In this document: piece after piece, positions 26,337 through 34,285 of the stretch
How the letters are laid out: the number at the start of each line of letters is the position of its first letter
How positions within the stretch are numbered: the first letter of the stretch is position 1
Source: Brevibacillus sp042683565
Lineage (GTDB): Bacteria > Bacillota > Bacilli > Brevibacillales > Brevibacillaceae
Direction of reading: 5' to 3'
NCBI RefSeq assembly: GCF_042683565.1
Contig: NZ_JBHUJW010000018.1
Span: forward strand, 40,831-104,830
Length of the DNA: 64,000 nt
Notes under the pieces: generated by a model
Databases searched by the model: none
Seen by the model: only the letters and a program-made list of their open reading frames with translations
Told to the model about the DNA's origin: nothing
Program-made: the position numbers and the translations under genes

Positions 26337-26864
26337 TTAATAGGTAAATTGTCTTCTTTGTTGCTGCCAGTCTTGCTTTGTTAACTCAAAAAGCTGTACA
26401 CCTACCCATTCACCGTCTCGAAAAATCACGTTCTCTTTCTCTCCAACATTGCGAAAGCCTAACTTCTGGTGGTATTTTAAGCTGGCAATGTTCGTATTCA
26501 ATACTTCTCCATAAACAGTATCTATGATGGAAAAGATATAATCTAGAGCTAGTAGAGCCATTTTCGTTCCCAAGCCCTTTGGAGCTGCTTCTTTTCCAAT
26601 ATAAAAGCCCCATTTTGCAGATCGCTTATCCAGAGAAATCTCCGTAAAGTTTACATGTCCATATGGTTCTTCATCTACCAGGAAGAGCAGATATTTACAA
26701 TGGTCCCATTTGCTCACTCTCTCAAACCACGCTCTGTGTTCCTCCAAAGATATCAGGCTATCATGATACATCTGCTTCCTGATCCGATCAGAATTTCGCC
26801 AGTTCAAAAGTAATTCAAGGTCAGACTCTTCTATTTCCCTCAATCGATACTGCAAACGAATCAC
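26337..26864 (-). CDS. pseH: Pseudaminic acid pathway GNAT N-acetyltransferase
   Basis: Acetylates the C4 amino group of the altrosamine intermediate with acetyl-CoA. The 175-residue GNAT fold shows LREIEESDLELLLNWRNS at the N-terminus, WGFYIGKEAAPKGLGTKM (acetyl-CoA pyrophosphate loop, ~85-103) and KLGFRNVGEK near 133. The start is a GTG at 26864 after AAGGGTGT. It lies 5 bp after pseG, in the expected pathway order. Confidence 0.87.
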   Translation of the reverse strand: MIRLQYRLREIEESDLELLLNWRNSDRIRKQMYHDSLISLEEHRAWFERVSKWDHCKYLLFLVDEEPYGHVNFTEISLDKRSAKWGFYIGKEAAPKGLGTKMALLALDYIFSIIDTVYGEVLNTNIASLKYHQKLGFRNVGEKENVIFRDGEWVGVQLFELTKQDWQQQRRQFTY

Positions 26865-26868
26865 ACCC

Positions 26869-27966
26869 TTACTCTGTTACTAATCGGTTAATCACCCTGT
26901 CTACTCCTCTACCGTCAACGAGAGTAAAAGCAATCTCGGCCATCTTGTTTAATATTTCGGGTTTATTATGAAGTTCCCTGATAACCTTTCCGAGTTCGTA
27001 AGCGCTGATACGTTCTGCACAACCTAGATACAATGCTGCCCCTTGACGATGAACCTCTTTTGAAATTTCCACCTGATTTTCGGCGACTGTGAGTAGGAGA
27101 GTTGGTTTCCCAAGGCAACATCTTTCCCATGTATTCGTCCCGCCTGCCCCAATCACGTAACCTGATCGCGCTATAATTTCCGGCATTTTGGGGGTTTGAA
27201 TATGGAGTTGAACGTTTGGTGCCTGCTCACAATACGCTTGTAATTCTTCACGATGCGGGTTGGAACTGCCAATGACCACTTCTACTTTTATATCGGCTAA
27301 ATCGGCCCAATCCAATGCATCCAATGTTTTTCTGGTTTGATTGGAGGGATCACTTCCGCCAAAGAAAATGCAAATTTGATTGGGATTTACCGTCAAATTC
27401 GTTATTCGCTTTCGCAGATTAACAAATTCCGGACGAATGAGTGCATACTTAGGTCCCATTAGCAGCTCTGTTGCTTTAGACACTTTTCCTTGGTAACGAG
27501 ATTCCATATTCGGGAGTAGATTTTGGTCCAGAAGCAAATCACAACAATGTTCTCTATTTTCAAGATCATCAATGACCATGATTTTATGTACAAATGGTTT
27601 GACAATTCTCTCCCATTTACTGTCTATGCCATAATGGTCAACAACTAACCATTCCACGCTTTCTTCCCATCCGTTCATGACGGAAAGAGTTTTATGTACA
27701 TCCTTTTCCCAATAATGCTTTTGAAAATAGGAATATGGTGATTCATACACTTTCCCTAATTCATCAGGTTCAATTGGCATTTTCACCACTTGGAACCCTT
27801 GGTCACTGATCCAATCGGCCATATTCCCAGGGAGTAAATTGCAAATAAAAGTTGCCTTCCAGCCTTTATCCCTTAAAGCATTGGCAAGTGTAAGACACCT
27901 CATTACATGGCCGCTGCCAATCTTTGTTGATGAGTCTGTCCGGAAAACTACGTGTGGCATGGCCAT
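26869..27966 (-). CDS. pseG: UDP-2,4-diacetamido-2,4,6-trideoxy-beta-L-altropyranose hydrolase
   Basis: Removes UDP from the pathway intermediate before PseI acts. The 365-residue GT-B-like protein has RTDSSTKIGSGHVMRC at residues ~9-24, with the catalytic His in GSGHVMRC. VVDHYGID, DDLENR and FGGSDPSNQT follow, and the C-terminal half has AGGTNTWERC. These are standard PseG features. It is the first gene of the second pse block, just after the flaG terminator. Confidence 0.9.
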   Translation of the reverse strand: MAMPHVVFRTDSSTKIGSGHVMRCLTLANALRDKGWKATFICNLLPGNMADWISDQGFQVVKMPIEPDELGKVYESPYSYFQKHYWEKDVHKTLSVMNGWEESVEWLVVDHYGIDSKWERIVKPFVHKIMVIDDLENREHCCDLLLDQNLLPNMESRYQGKVSKATELLMGPKYALIRPEFVNLRKRITNLTVNPNQICIFFGGSDPSNQTRKTLDALDWADLADIKVEVVIGSSNPHREELQAYCEQAPNVQLHIQTPKMPEIIARSGYVIGAGGTNTWERCCLGKPTLLLTVAENQVEISKEVHRQGAALYLGCAERISAYELGKVIRELHNKPEILNKMAEIAFTLVDGRGVDRVINRLVTE

Positions 27967-27993
27967 TCCCCGCCCTAATCATAAATGGTTAAT

Positions 27994-28023
27994 AAAGAAT
28001 CCCCCCGCTTTGGGGGGATTCTT
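27994..28023 (-). terminator. Intrinsic terminator after flaG
   Basis: AGAATCCCCCC/GGGGGGATTCT stem with a 5-6-nt loop, then TTATT on the minus strand. It overlaps the flaG stop by 2 bp and separates fliDST-flaG from pseG. Confidence 0.85.
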
Positions 28024-28390
28024 ATGCTTTTTTATCCACGATTAAACCCAACTTTTCGTAGAAATTAGCCACCATGTCCATGAACTTCTTAGAGGGAATC
28101 TCTTTAATGACTTCGTTGGTACTATCACTGACCACCTGAACATAATATTCATTCAGTCGATCATGAAGAACAAATTTCAAGTGCGAGCTTTTCATCTCGG
28201 CCCACTTGTTGAGGTGTTCCAACTCTTTGCTTATTTCTTTCTGAGTATAGTCTTTTTTCTGAGGTACACCTTGAAAGCTGTCAGAATCACTTGCAGCGCG
28301 TCCGTTAACCCGCCTTTCTGCCCCTTGTTCCATCATCGCAGATGTTTCACTACTTTCAAAGAAAGTAGTGCCAACCGTTTTGATTTCCAT
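28022..28390 (-). CDS. flaG: FlaG-family flagellar protein
   Basis: A 122-residue FlaG-like protein of the filament/cap region; FlaG in other bacteria influences filament length. The N-terminal half is polar and disordered-looking. The C-terminal half has the family core: LKFVLHDRLNEYYVQVVD-like strands, then EVIKEIPSKKFMDMVANFYEKLGLIVDKKA. The ATG at 28390 follows AAGGGAAGGA. Last gene of fliD-fliS-fliT-flaG. Confidence 0.85.
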   Translation of the reverse strand: MEIKTVGTTFFESSETSAMMEQGAERRVNGRAASDSDSFQGVPQKKDYTQKEISKELEHLNKWAEMKSSHLKFVLHDRLNEYYVQVVSDSTNEVIKEIPSKKFMDMVANFYEKLGLIVDKKA

Positions 28391-28428
28391 TCTTATCCTT
28401 CCCTTTCACACCGTTATTTTCTTCTGAT

Positions 28429-28800
28429 CTATTTTTTTTGGTCGAAGAAAGCACCGAAAGGCATTAAACGAAAATAAGAATCATATTGACTGGCAAAGGA
28501 GCGTTTCTGTTTTGCGTCTTGAAGTTGTGCCTCCAATTGACCCATTCTTGCAGTAATGATCTGAATGGCTTCTTCCTCTTTTTGCTTTATCTGCTGATAA
28601 ACTGCTTGATATGATTCTGGATTTGATTCCTCCAGTAAGTGCGTATATAATTTTTGAAGAATCTCTTCCCGCTCGTTCGTCAAAGCCACAATGCTACTTT
28701 CCACATCTTCCTGCTCTGGATCGACATGGCCCAGAGTATTCACAATTGCTTCGGTTTGCTTGAGCACCTGATCAAGCAAGTGCTCCACCGTATGTGGCAT
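28429..28800 (-). CDS. fliT: FliT-like flagellar export chaperone
   Basis: A 123-residue, almost entirely helical protein directly after fliS. FliT is the chaperone of the cap protein FliD. Sequence identity within the family is low. The call rests on size, helical content (ERDEIL-like repeat at ~40-60 and a long coiled region 65-100) and position between fliS and flaG, as in B. subtilis. The ATG at 28800 follows GTAGGTGAAC. Confidence 0.72.
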   Translation of the reverse strand: MPHTVEHLLDQVLKQTEAIVNTLGHVDPEQEDVESSIVALTNEREEILQKLYTHLLEESNPESYQAVYQQIKQKEEEAIQIITARMGQLEAQLQDAKQKRSFASQYDSYFRLMPFGAFFDQKK

Positions 28801-28810
28801 AACCGTTCAC

Positions 28811-29191
28811 CTACTTTTGGGCACGGGCTAGAATCATCGCCTGTTTCCATGTTTCACGAAATTCTTGAAAAAAGCCCTCCACCTCGTCAAGTACCGCACG
28901 ATCCTTTTTAATATTAGCCTCTATTAACCTCGAGTTCATATAATCGTACAGGAGCAACATATTCTCGGCGATTGGGTACTTGCGGTCAAGTGTAATAATG
29001 AGTTCGCTGAGGATGTCTTGCACACGTGTAATCAGATTATGGGCTTGATTTGAATTATTATCCTGAATAGCCTGTTTTGCTCGTTTAATAAAAACAATTG
29101 CACCCTCGTAAAGCATCAATGTGAGCTCTTCTGGCGTTGCCGTTCCAAACTGGTTTTGCTTATAGGTGTTTTGCGCCGCCGATTGAATCAT
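28811..29191 (-). CDS. fliS: Flagellin export chaperone FliS
   Basis: Binds the flagellin C-terminus in the cytosol and blocks early polymerisation. The 126-residue helical protein shows the family pattern: NTYKQNQFGTATPEELTLMLYEGA near the N-terminus, then RVQDILSELIITLD, and NMLLLYDYMNSRLIEANIKKD. The ATG at 29191 follows CCGGAGGGA. It lies 18 bp after fliD. Confidence 0.95.
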   Translation of the reverse strand: MIQSAAQNTYKQNQFGTATPEELTLMLYEGAIVFIKRAKQAIQDNNSNQAHNLITRVQDILSELIITLDRKYPIAENMLLLYDYMNSRLIEANIKKDRAVLDEVEGFFQEFRETWKQAMILARAQK

Positions 29192-29209
29192 ACTGTCCCT
29201 CCGGTATTA

Positions 29210-30733
29210 CTATTTTTGGAAGAAGTTTGCTAATTGACTGCCTTGCGAATTTAATTTGTTGAGCATTTCTTCAAGCCGGGCATATTTGCTGTACAGGCTT
29301 TGCTCATAATCCGACAGAGTTGATTCTTCATACGATATTCTTTTCGTATAATCATCAATTTGACGATTCAGCGCACTTTGCGTTGGTACGATCTGTGTCA
29401 TTTGGCTTAACCCGGAAATAATGTCATTTACAGTTTCAAACAATCGAGTACCTATACCGGCATCGGCGCCCGTAGTCAGTCTGCCTGTTTGCGGGTCTCT
29501 AGTTCCGCTTTTCGTAAAAAGGTTTGAAACTTGCTCTGGAGAGTTGGTTAAGGCATCGCGCAACTTCGTTTCATCAACGTATATTTTGCCATTTTCCATA
29601 TAACTAAGGCTGTTCGTACCATCTGATGGCTTGGTTGTGATCCCGATGCTGGCAAGTGAATTGAACTGACCAGCTCCTATACCCGATACTACGTCGGACA
29701 ACATCCGCCTCATTTTATCCAGCCCGCTGGATATGACACTATCATTCCGAAGCAACCCGGATTTCGCTTTTTCTTCCCACGCCTCAATATCCTTATCTTT
29801 CATTTCGCTCTTTTGAGAATCGGTCAGTGGGAGGTAATCACGATATTTTGGCTCACTAATCTTGTTATTCATCACTTCGATTAGTTCATTATATTTGTCA
29901 AAAACGCCTTTTATCGTATTTACTACTGAATCCACATCATACATTACGGATGAACTGACCGTATAAGGAACACCGGAGGGATCTTTTAGCAAGGTGAAAT
30001 TGATGCCGTTCAAGGTAAAGGAATTGTTACGAACAGTGACTTCTCCCCCACCATTCAATTCTACCTTTGCGTCTTGCCCGTTTTGTATGAGTCCGGTATC
30101 GTTGGCTCCACTAGCAGCAACTTTTAATTTGTATAAGATGTCAGTATTATTCAGATCTGTAATTTGAATTTTAGTAGCACTTCCTGTGTTGCTGCTCACA
30201 AAAGTCAGTTTATCTGACAGGCTGTCATAAGAGGCTTTTACACCTGTCAAATTGGATTGGGCATTTATTTTTGCAGCAATCTGACTGACATTGTCACCGT
30301 TTGCAATAGCAATATCCTGAGTTCCTAACTCTCCCGTTACCCTTAGCGTTAAGTTTTGTGTTGCCACTCCGGCTGTCCCCAGTCCAATAGCTGCGCTGCT
30401 GGATATGGTTGAGTATTTCGCTATTTGATTTACTTTAAGAGAATAGTTTCCATTAATTGCATTAGCCGTTGGGTTTACAAGTACATTTTGTGAATCATTG
30501 GAAGAAACGATTGCTTTTTTGGTTAAAAAGTTTGTTTCCAGCGTTAATTTACGGGCTTCATTTAGAAAAGCAGAAACCGTCGTATTCATCTCCCGATATG
30601 CGTCACGAGTCCATGTTAATTGGGTAAGCTTTTGCTTTTTTACGTCGATCGGAATTCGTTTTGCTTGCATTTCCTGCTTAACGAGAGACTCAATATCAAG
30701 CCCAGAACCTAACCCAGTAATTCGTATCGCCAT
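29210..30733 (-). CDS. fliD: Flagellar cap protein (hook-associated protein 2)
   Basis: Caps the filament tip and assists flagellin insertion. The 507-residue protein begins MAIRITGLGSGLDIESLVKQ and has helical ends: D0/D1 parts at 1-65 and the last ~70 residues (RISYEESTLSDYEQSLYSKYARLEEMLNKL). The central region is beta-rich. The start at 30733 follows GGTGAGAG; an upstream in-frame start adds five unlikely residues. A sigma-D promoter lies 36 bp upstream inside the end of the cytidylyltransferase gene. Confidence 0.96.
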   Translation of the reverse strand: MAIRITGLGSGLDIESLVKQEMQAKRIPIDVKKQKLTQLTWTRDAYREMNTTVSAFLNEARKLTLETNFLTKKAIVSSNDSQNVLVNPTANAINGNYSLKVNQIAKYSTISSSAAIGLGTAGVATQNLTLRVTGELGTQDIAIANGDNVSQIAAKINAQSNLTGVKASYDSLSDKLTFVSSNTGSATKIQITDLNNTDILYKLKVAASGANDTGLIQNGQDAKVELNGGGEVTVRNNSFTLNGINFTLLKDPSGVPYTVSSSVMYDVDSVVNTIKGVFDKYNELIEVMNNKISEPKYRDYLPLTDSQKSEMKDKDIEAWEEKAKSGLLRNDSVISSGLDKMRRMLSDVVSGIGAGQFNSLASIGITTKPSDGTNSLSYMENGKIYVDETKLRDALTNSPEQVSNLFTKSGTRDPQTGRLTTGADAGIGTRLFETVNDIISGLSQMTQIVPTQSALNRQIDDYTKRISYEESTLSDYEQSLYSKYARLEEMLNKLNSQGSQLANFFQK

Positions 30734-30768
30734 TTCTCTCACCGCCAATGTATTAGTCCTTACTATTT

Positions 30769-30796
30769 ATATCGGCTGATATGAAAGGTTCATTTA
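30769..30796 (-). promoter_or_regulatory. Sigma-D promoter of fliD
   Basis: TAAA (30793-30796), 16-nt spacer, GCCGATAT (30769-30776) on the minus strand; both boxes are perfect. It overlaps the last codons of the upstream gene. The filament-cap operon can therefore be transcribed late, independently of the glycosylation genes. Confidence 0.78.
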
Positions 30797-31515
30797 CTTT
30801 TTTGTGTGACATGAGCGTTTATTAACGCTAAGTCGGGGTGATTCCTCATGAGGTCCAAACAATCCTTCCACTTGATCAACCGGTCGCTCTGATATAAGTG
30901 TTGATAGATTTTTTCTATTAATTCCCAATCTTCCTGAGTATCGAGAGTCCAACGGTAGTGTGAATAATCCGCTTCGCACGTAATGGATCTAACAGAAAAC
31001 CGATCCGTATTTTCATACACAAACGGGGTTACATGCTCACGTTGATGATGTTCTATGGCTTCTCGATTGGCCGTCTCTAATACTGCAAAGGAAAAAACCT
31101 CGGTATCCAAGCCACGCGGGTAACTACGTTCTAATGTATTGCTGGTATAATTTACGCTGCTATTAAGATGTATTTTTAATATTTCACTGGACACCAGAGG
31201 ATCAATTAAAGGACAGTCGGATGTGATTCTTACGATGACATCCGCCCTCTGCTCTTTCGCAGCCTCATAATAGCGAGAAAGTACATCATTTTCACTTCCT
31301 CGGTAAAACGGCACACCTAACCGTTTTGCCTCTTCTGCAATCACGTCATCCTCTGACTTTCTCGTGGTTGCAATTACAACATCATTCACATCAGAAAAAG
31401 ATTGCGCTCTTTTTACCACGTGAGATAGAACAGTTTGGTCAATCAGCTTTTTCATTACTTTACCTGGCAGGCGAGTAGAACCCATTCTCGCTTGAATAAT
31501 GACCACTTTGCGCAT
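30790..31515 (-). CDS. pseF: SpsF/PseF-like cytidylyltransferase
   Basis: Cytidylyltransferase-fold protein of 241 residues. The nucleotide-binding start is VVIIQARMGSTRLPGKVM (residues 4-21). It also has IATTRKSEDD, FYRGSENDVLSRYYEAA and RITSDCPLIDP. It likely activates pseudaminic acid to the CMP sugar used by Maf transferases. The sequence is closer to the SpsF spore-coat type than to classical PseF, so the assignment rests partly on the otherwise complete pathway around it. It lies 12 bp after the dehydratase gene. Confidence 0.72.
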   Translation of the reverse strand: MRKVVIIQARMGSTRLPGKVMKKLIDQTVLSHVVKRAQSFSDVNDVVIATTRKSEDDVIAEEAKRLGVPFYRGSENDVLSRYYEAAKEQRADVIVRITSDCPLIDPLVSSEILKIHLNSSVNYTSNTLERSYPRGLDTEVFSFAVLETANREAIEHHQREHVTPFVYENTDRFSVRSITCEADYSHYRWTLDTQEDWELIEKIYQHLYQSDRLIKWKDCLDLMRNHPDLALINAHVTQKSK

Positions 31516-31527
31516 GTTCGGTACCCC

Positions 31528-32547
31528 TTACTTAATTAGCCCTTCTTCGATAATCCAATGCCGAAGGGTTTCCCGTGAGATAGGTTGTTCTTGATGTGAG
31601 CTGACTTCTCTATTCACAACTCTTTTCGCATTAGGATAAGGCCTATCTGACTTTTCTTCTTTAAATGCACTCGGGATAATAAACATATCCGGCAATTCCC
31701 AAGCAGTTAGCTTTTCTTCTGCGGTCATCAACTCTTCATAACGTTTTTCACCCGGACGCAACCCGATTTCTTCCACTTCAATCGCATCTGAAATTTGGTA
31801 GGCAGACTTCACTTCTTCGATTACCACATCAACGAGATCTCTCAGAAGAATCGTCGGCATCTTGAGTACAAATACTTCGCCGCCATCAGATAATTCATTG
31901 GCTTTCAGCATTAGTTTCATCGCTTCTGAAGCTGTCATCATGTACCGGGTCATTGTCAAATCGGTTACTGTAACCCTGTGGTTTTCCAATATTTGCTTTT
32001 TGAAAAGCGGAATTACAGATCCCCTTGACCCCATAACATTACCGAATCGCACTGAGGCAAAAACCGTTTGCTTGGGGCCTTTTTGGTATTCTGCTGCGGA
32101 AATAAGGCGCTCTGCCATTAGCTTGGATGCGCCATAGGTATTAGTCGGAGCAATTGCTTTGTCAGTAGAAGTGAACAGTACCTTTTTCACACCATTTTGA
32201 ATGGCTGCCTGAATCATGTTCTGTGTTCCGATTATGTTTGTTTGTACTGCCTCAAACGGATTATACTCACAAAACGGTACGTGTTTCATCGCAGCCAGGT
32301 GGAATACATAATCTACATCTTCCATCGCTCTGTGCAATCTTTGTCCGTCTCGAACGTCGCCGATCAGAAAGCGAAGTTTATGCTGCTGATCAGCAAATGT
32401 TCGTTGCATTTCAAATTGCTTATATTCATCACGACTCATTATCCTGATTACCTTTGGATTCTGAGTGAGTAAATAGCGTACCAAGTAATGCCCCAGAGTA
32501 CCTGTTCCGCCAATAATCAGAATTTTACTTCCCTCGTAATTTATCAT
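31528..32547 (-). CDS. pseB: UDP-N-acetylglucosamine 4,6-dehydratase-like enzyme
   Basis: Extended SDR of the polysaccharide-biosynthesis family (339 residues) that would make the first pathway intermediate from UDP-GlcNAc. Motifs are IIGGTGTLG (Rossmann), SRDEYKQFEM, LAAMKHVPFCEYNP, the catalytic TSTDKA...YGASK (Lys in YGASK), and RFGNVMGSRGSVIPLF. GLRPGEKRYEELMTAEE near the C-terminus also occurs in CapD/FnlA-type enzymes. The reaction (inverting, as PseB, or retaining) cannot be fixed from sequence. I used the ATG at 32547 after AGGGG rather than the TTG two codons earlier. Confidence 0.8.
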   Translation of the reverse strand: MINYEGSKILIIGGTGTLGHYLVRYLLTQNPKVIRIMSRDEYKQFEMQRTFADQQHKLRFLIGDVRDGQRLHRAMEDVDYVFHLAAMKHVPFCEYNPFEAVQTNIIGTQNMIQAAIQNGVKKVLFTSTDKAIAPTNTYGASKLMAERLISAAEYQKGPKQTVFASVRFGNVMGSRGSVIPLFKKQILENHRVTVTDLTMTRYMMTASEAMKLMLKANELSDGGEVFVLKMPTILLRDLVDVVIEEVKSAYQISDAIEVEEIGLRPGEKRYEELMTAEEKLTAWELPDMFIIPSAFKEEKSDRPYPNAKRVVNREVSSHQEQPISRETLRHWIIEEGLIK

Positions 32548-32564
32548 GTTCAACCCCTACTCGT

Positions 32565-33932
32565 TCAGCTATATTCTTGGATAATTGAATGAACAGATCG
32601 CCGTGCATCAACCGCATTAAAGCCTTGCTGCATTTCAATAAAATCAACCAAAGCAAGATGATGAAAACCTTCTATATAAGCTCCGCCCTCTGTTGCATTA
32701 TAAAAAACTTCCTCGGCATTCCTGGCTTGCTCCTCGAACCATTTTTTATAGAGCAATAAATTTCTCGGAGCAATTACACTTCCTTTACGATCAAAGGATG
32801 TTACCAGTTCTCCTTTTACATCTTGTGTCCACTGTCTGTAGAGAGGGGTGCCTTCCATGTGTGTCTGATTATTGGTATAAGCCAAATCTTGACCAATCAA
32901 GCAAATAGGATGGCAACCTAAGATTCTTGCAAGAGAAAACAAGGTGGTAGACACAGAGCCGCCTGTTTTCACCAATATCTCCCCATGCTTCATGGCTTCC
33001 TGTTCAGCAAATGGATACCCTTCCTGGTACAAAATAAATTTCGGGCCAGAATATTGCTCAACAACTTCTGAACAAGCAGTGCTCAAGAAAAACAGTGGAA
33101 TTTGTTCTTGTTCCACTCCGGATATTTGCTTTACCATCTCTGGTTTGGGATCGGTCATTACAACAAAATCCGGCCGAATATTTCTAAGTAATAACGGCTT
33201 AAGTGCTGTTCCTACTGCACCAATCAAACAATGTTTAGAAGCAACGGCAAGATGCGGAAGCGACTTCTCCAATGATGGACCTGCGCTGACTAGCAAGATC
33301 GGCACATGAAACTTGTCTTGAAATGGGGAGAGGGACGGCCACTTCTTTTGCGTGTTTCTCTCGAAATTTTCAAGTAACAAATCATGAAAAGCCAGCACAC
33401 TGTTTTGATGTATCTGGTAATCTTTTAGTACAGATTTTAATTGCTCCAATGTTTTGGGCATGGCTTTTAGAGACGGTTCGTGAACAATTACGTATACGTT
33501 CTCGTCATTCCACAGTTCGACTCGTTGCGAAAAGATATGAAGGCTATCTGCGACAATAAAACGAATTCGAGGGTCATCCCAAACAGAAGCATAAACCCCA
33601 CGTTGTTCATTTTGTTGAAACAACCCACAATTTGTTTCCCACACTTCTATTTCCAATTGTTGCAAAGCAGTATCCTGAAGAATCTCTTTAACGTGATGGC
33701 AGCAGGCCGCACCATATATAATGATCCGATCATACTCACCTTTTAGAATGTGCTGTATATGAGCCTGTGAAAAACGTTGTGCTTCAACAATGGGATCGTA
33801 ACGACTATGCATGTAAAAAGGAGCAGAGCCCTCTACATTAACATAAGATGTCCACTCCCCATTTTTAGCCTTCTCTACGACTACTGTTGGCGCATCAACT
33901 GCTTCAGCAGCAGGTTGGATATAGTGTTTCAA
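32565..33932 (-). CDS. Maf-type motility accessory glycosyltransferase (1 of 2)
   Basis: Maf/MptE-like (DUF115) protein of 455 residues, expected to attach nonulosonic acid to flagellin. The central domain has LLVSAGPSLEKSLPHL (near residue 210), AVGTALKPLL, PDFVVMTDPKPE and CLIGQDLAYTNNQTH, with ATEGGAYIEG near the C-terminus. These are the signature Maf motifs. The start appears to be a TTG at 33932 that overlaps the TGA of the small upstream gene. It shares motif order with the 666-residue paralogue at 34285-36285. Confidence 0.86.
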   Translation of the reverse strand: MKHYIQPAAEAVDAPTVVVEKAKNGEWTSYVNVEGSAPFYMHSRYDPIVEAQRFSQAHIQHILKGEYDRIIIYGAACCHHVKEILQDTALQQLEIEVWETNCGLFQQNEQRGVYASVWDDPRIRFIVADSLHIFSQRVELWNDENVYVIVHEPSLKAMPKTLEQLKSVLKDYQIHQNSVLAFHDLLLENFERNTQKKWPSLSPFQDKFHVPILLVSAGPSLEKSLPHLAVASKHCLIGAVGTALKPLLLRNIRPDFVVMTDPKPEMVKQISGVEQEQIPLFFLSTACSEVVEQYSGPKFILYQEGYPFAEQEAMKHGEILVKTGGSVSTTLFSLARILGCHPICLIGQDLAYTNNQTHMEGTPLYRQWTQDVKGELVTSFDRKGSVIAPRNLLLYKKWFEEQARNAEEVFYNATEGGAYIEGFHHLALVDFIEMQQGFNAVDARRSVHSIIQEYS

Positions 33933-34285
33933 TGTGATACTTTCTCCAAATTCGCTTGAAATGTTGAGAGCAGTGGTTTCATTTCATGTTGAAGGAGGTC
34001 AGACATAGAAACAAAGTCACTTTGTTCCATCGCTTGATTCATTTGAACCAGCAAGGAATTCATTGTTTCACCATCCCACTCTGTTAACAGTTGGTCATTT
34101 ATCTTTCTAATGCCTTGTACTGCCTGTATCAACCAATCCATTCCATCTAAAAACATGAGCAGTGCATCCAGCCAATTGTTACGATTATACTGAATATCGC
34201 TAGAAATCTTCTCTGCAGCAGCAGATAGCTTGGGCAAATACTCGTGAATGCTTTCTATCGTTTCATCAATCAGTTGTTGTGGCAT
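33929..34285 (-). CDS. Small helical protein between the two Maf genes
   Basis: A 118-residue, all-helical protein overlapping Maf-2 by 1 bp and Maf-1 by 4 bp, so it is translated with them. The ATG at 34285 follows GGAAAAAGG. The C-terminal half has NSLLVQMNQAMEQSDFVSM followed by SDLLQHEMKPLLSTF. That pattern recurs in the 36308-36580 product and in the C-terminus of the DUF2920 protein. It may be a Maf or flagellin chaperone; this is inference from position and fold only. Confidence 0.7.
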   Translation of the reverse strand: MPQQLIDETIESIHEYLPKLSAAAEKISSDIQYNRNNWLDALLMFLDGMDWLIQAVQGIRKINDQLLTEWDGETMNSLLVQMNQAMEQSDFVSMSDLLQHEMKPLLSTFQANLEKVSH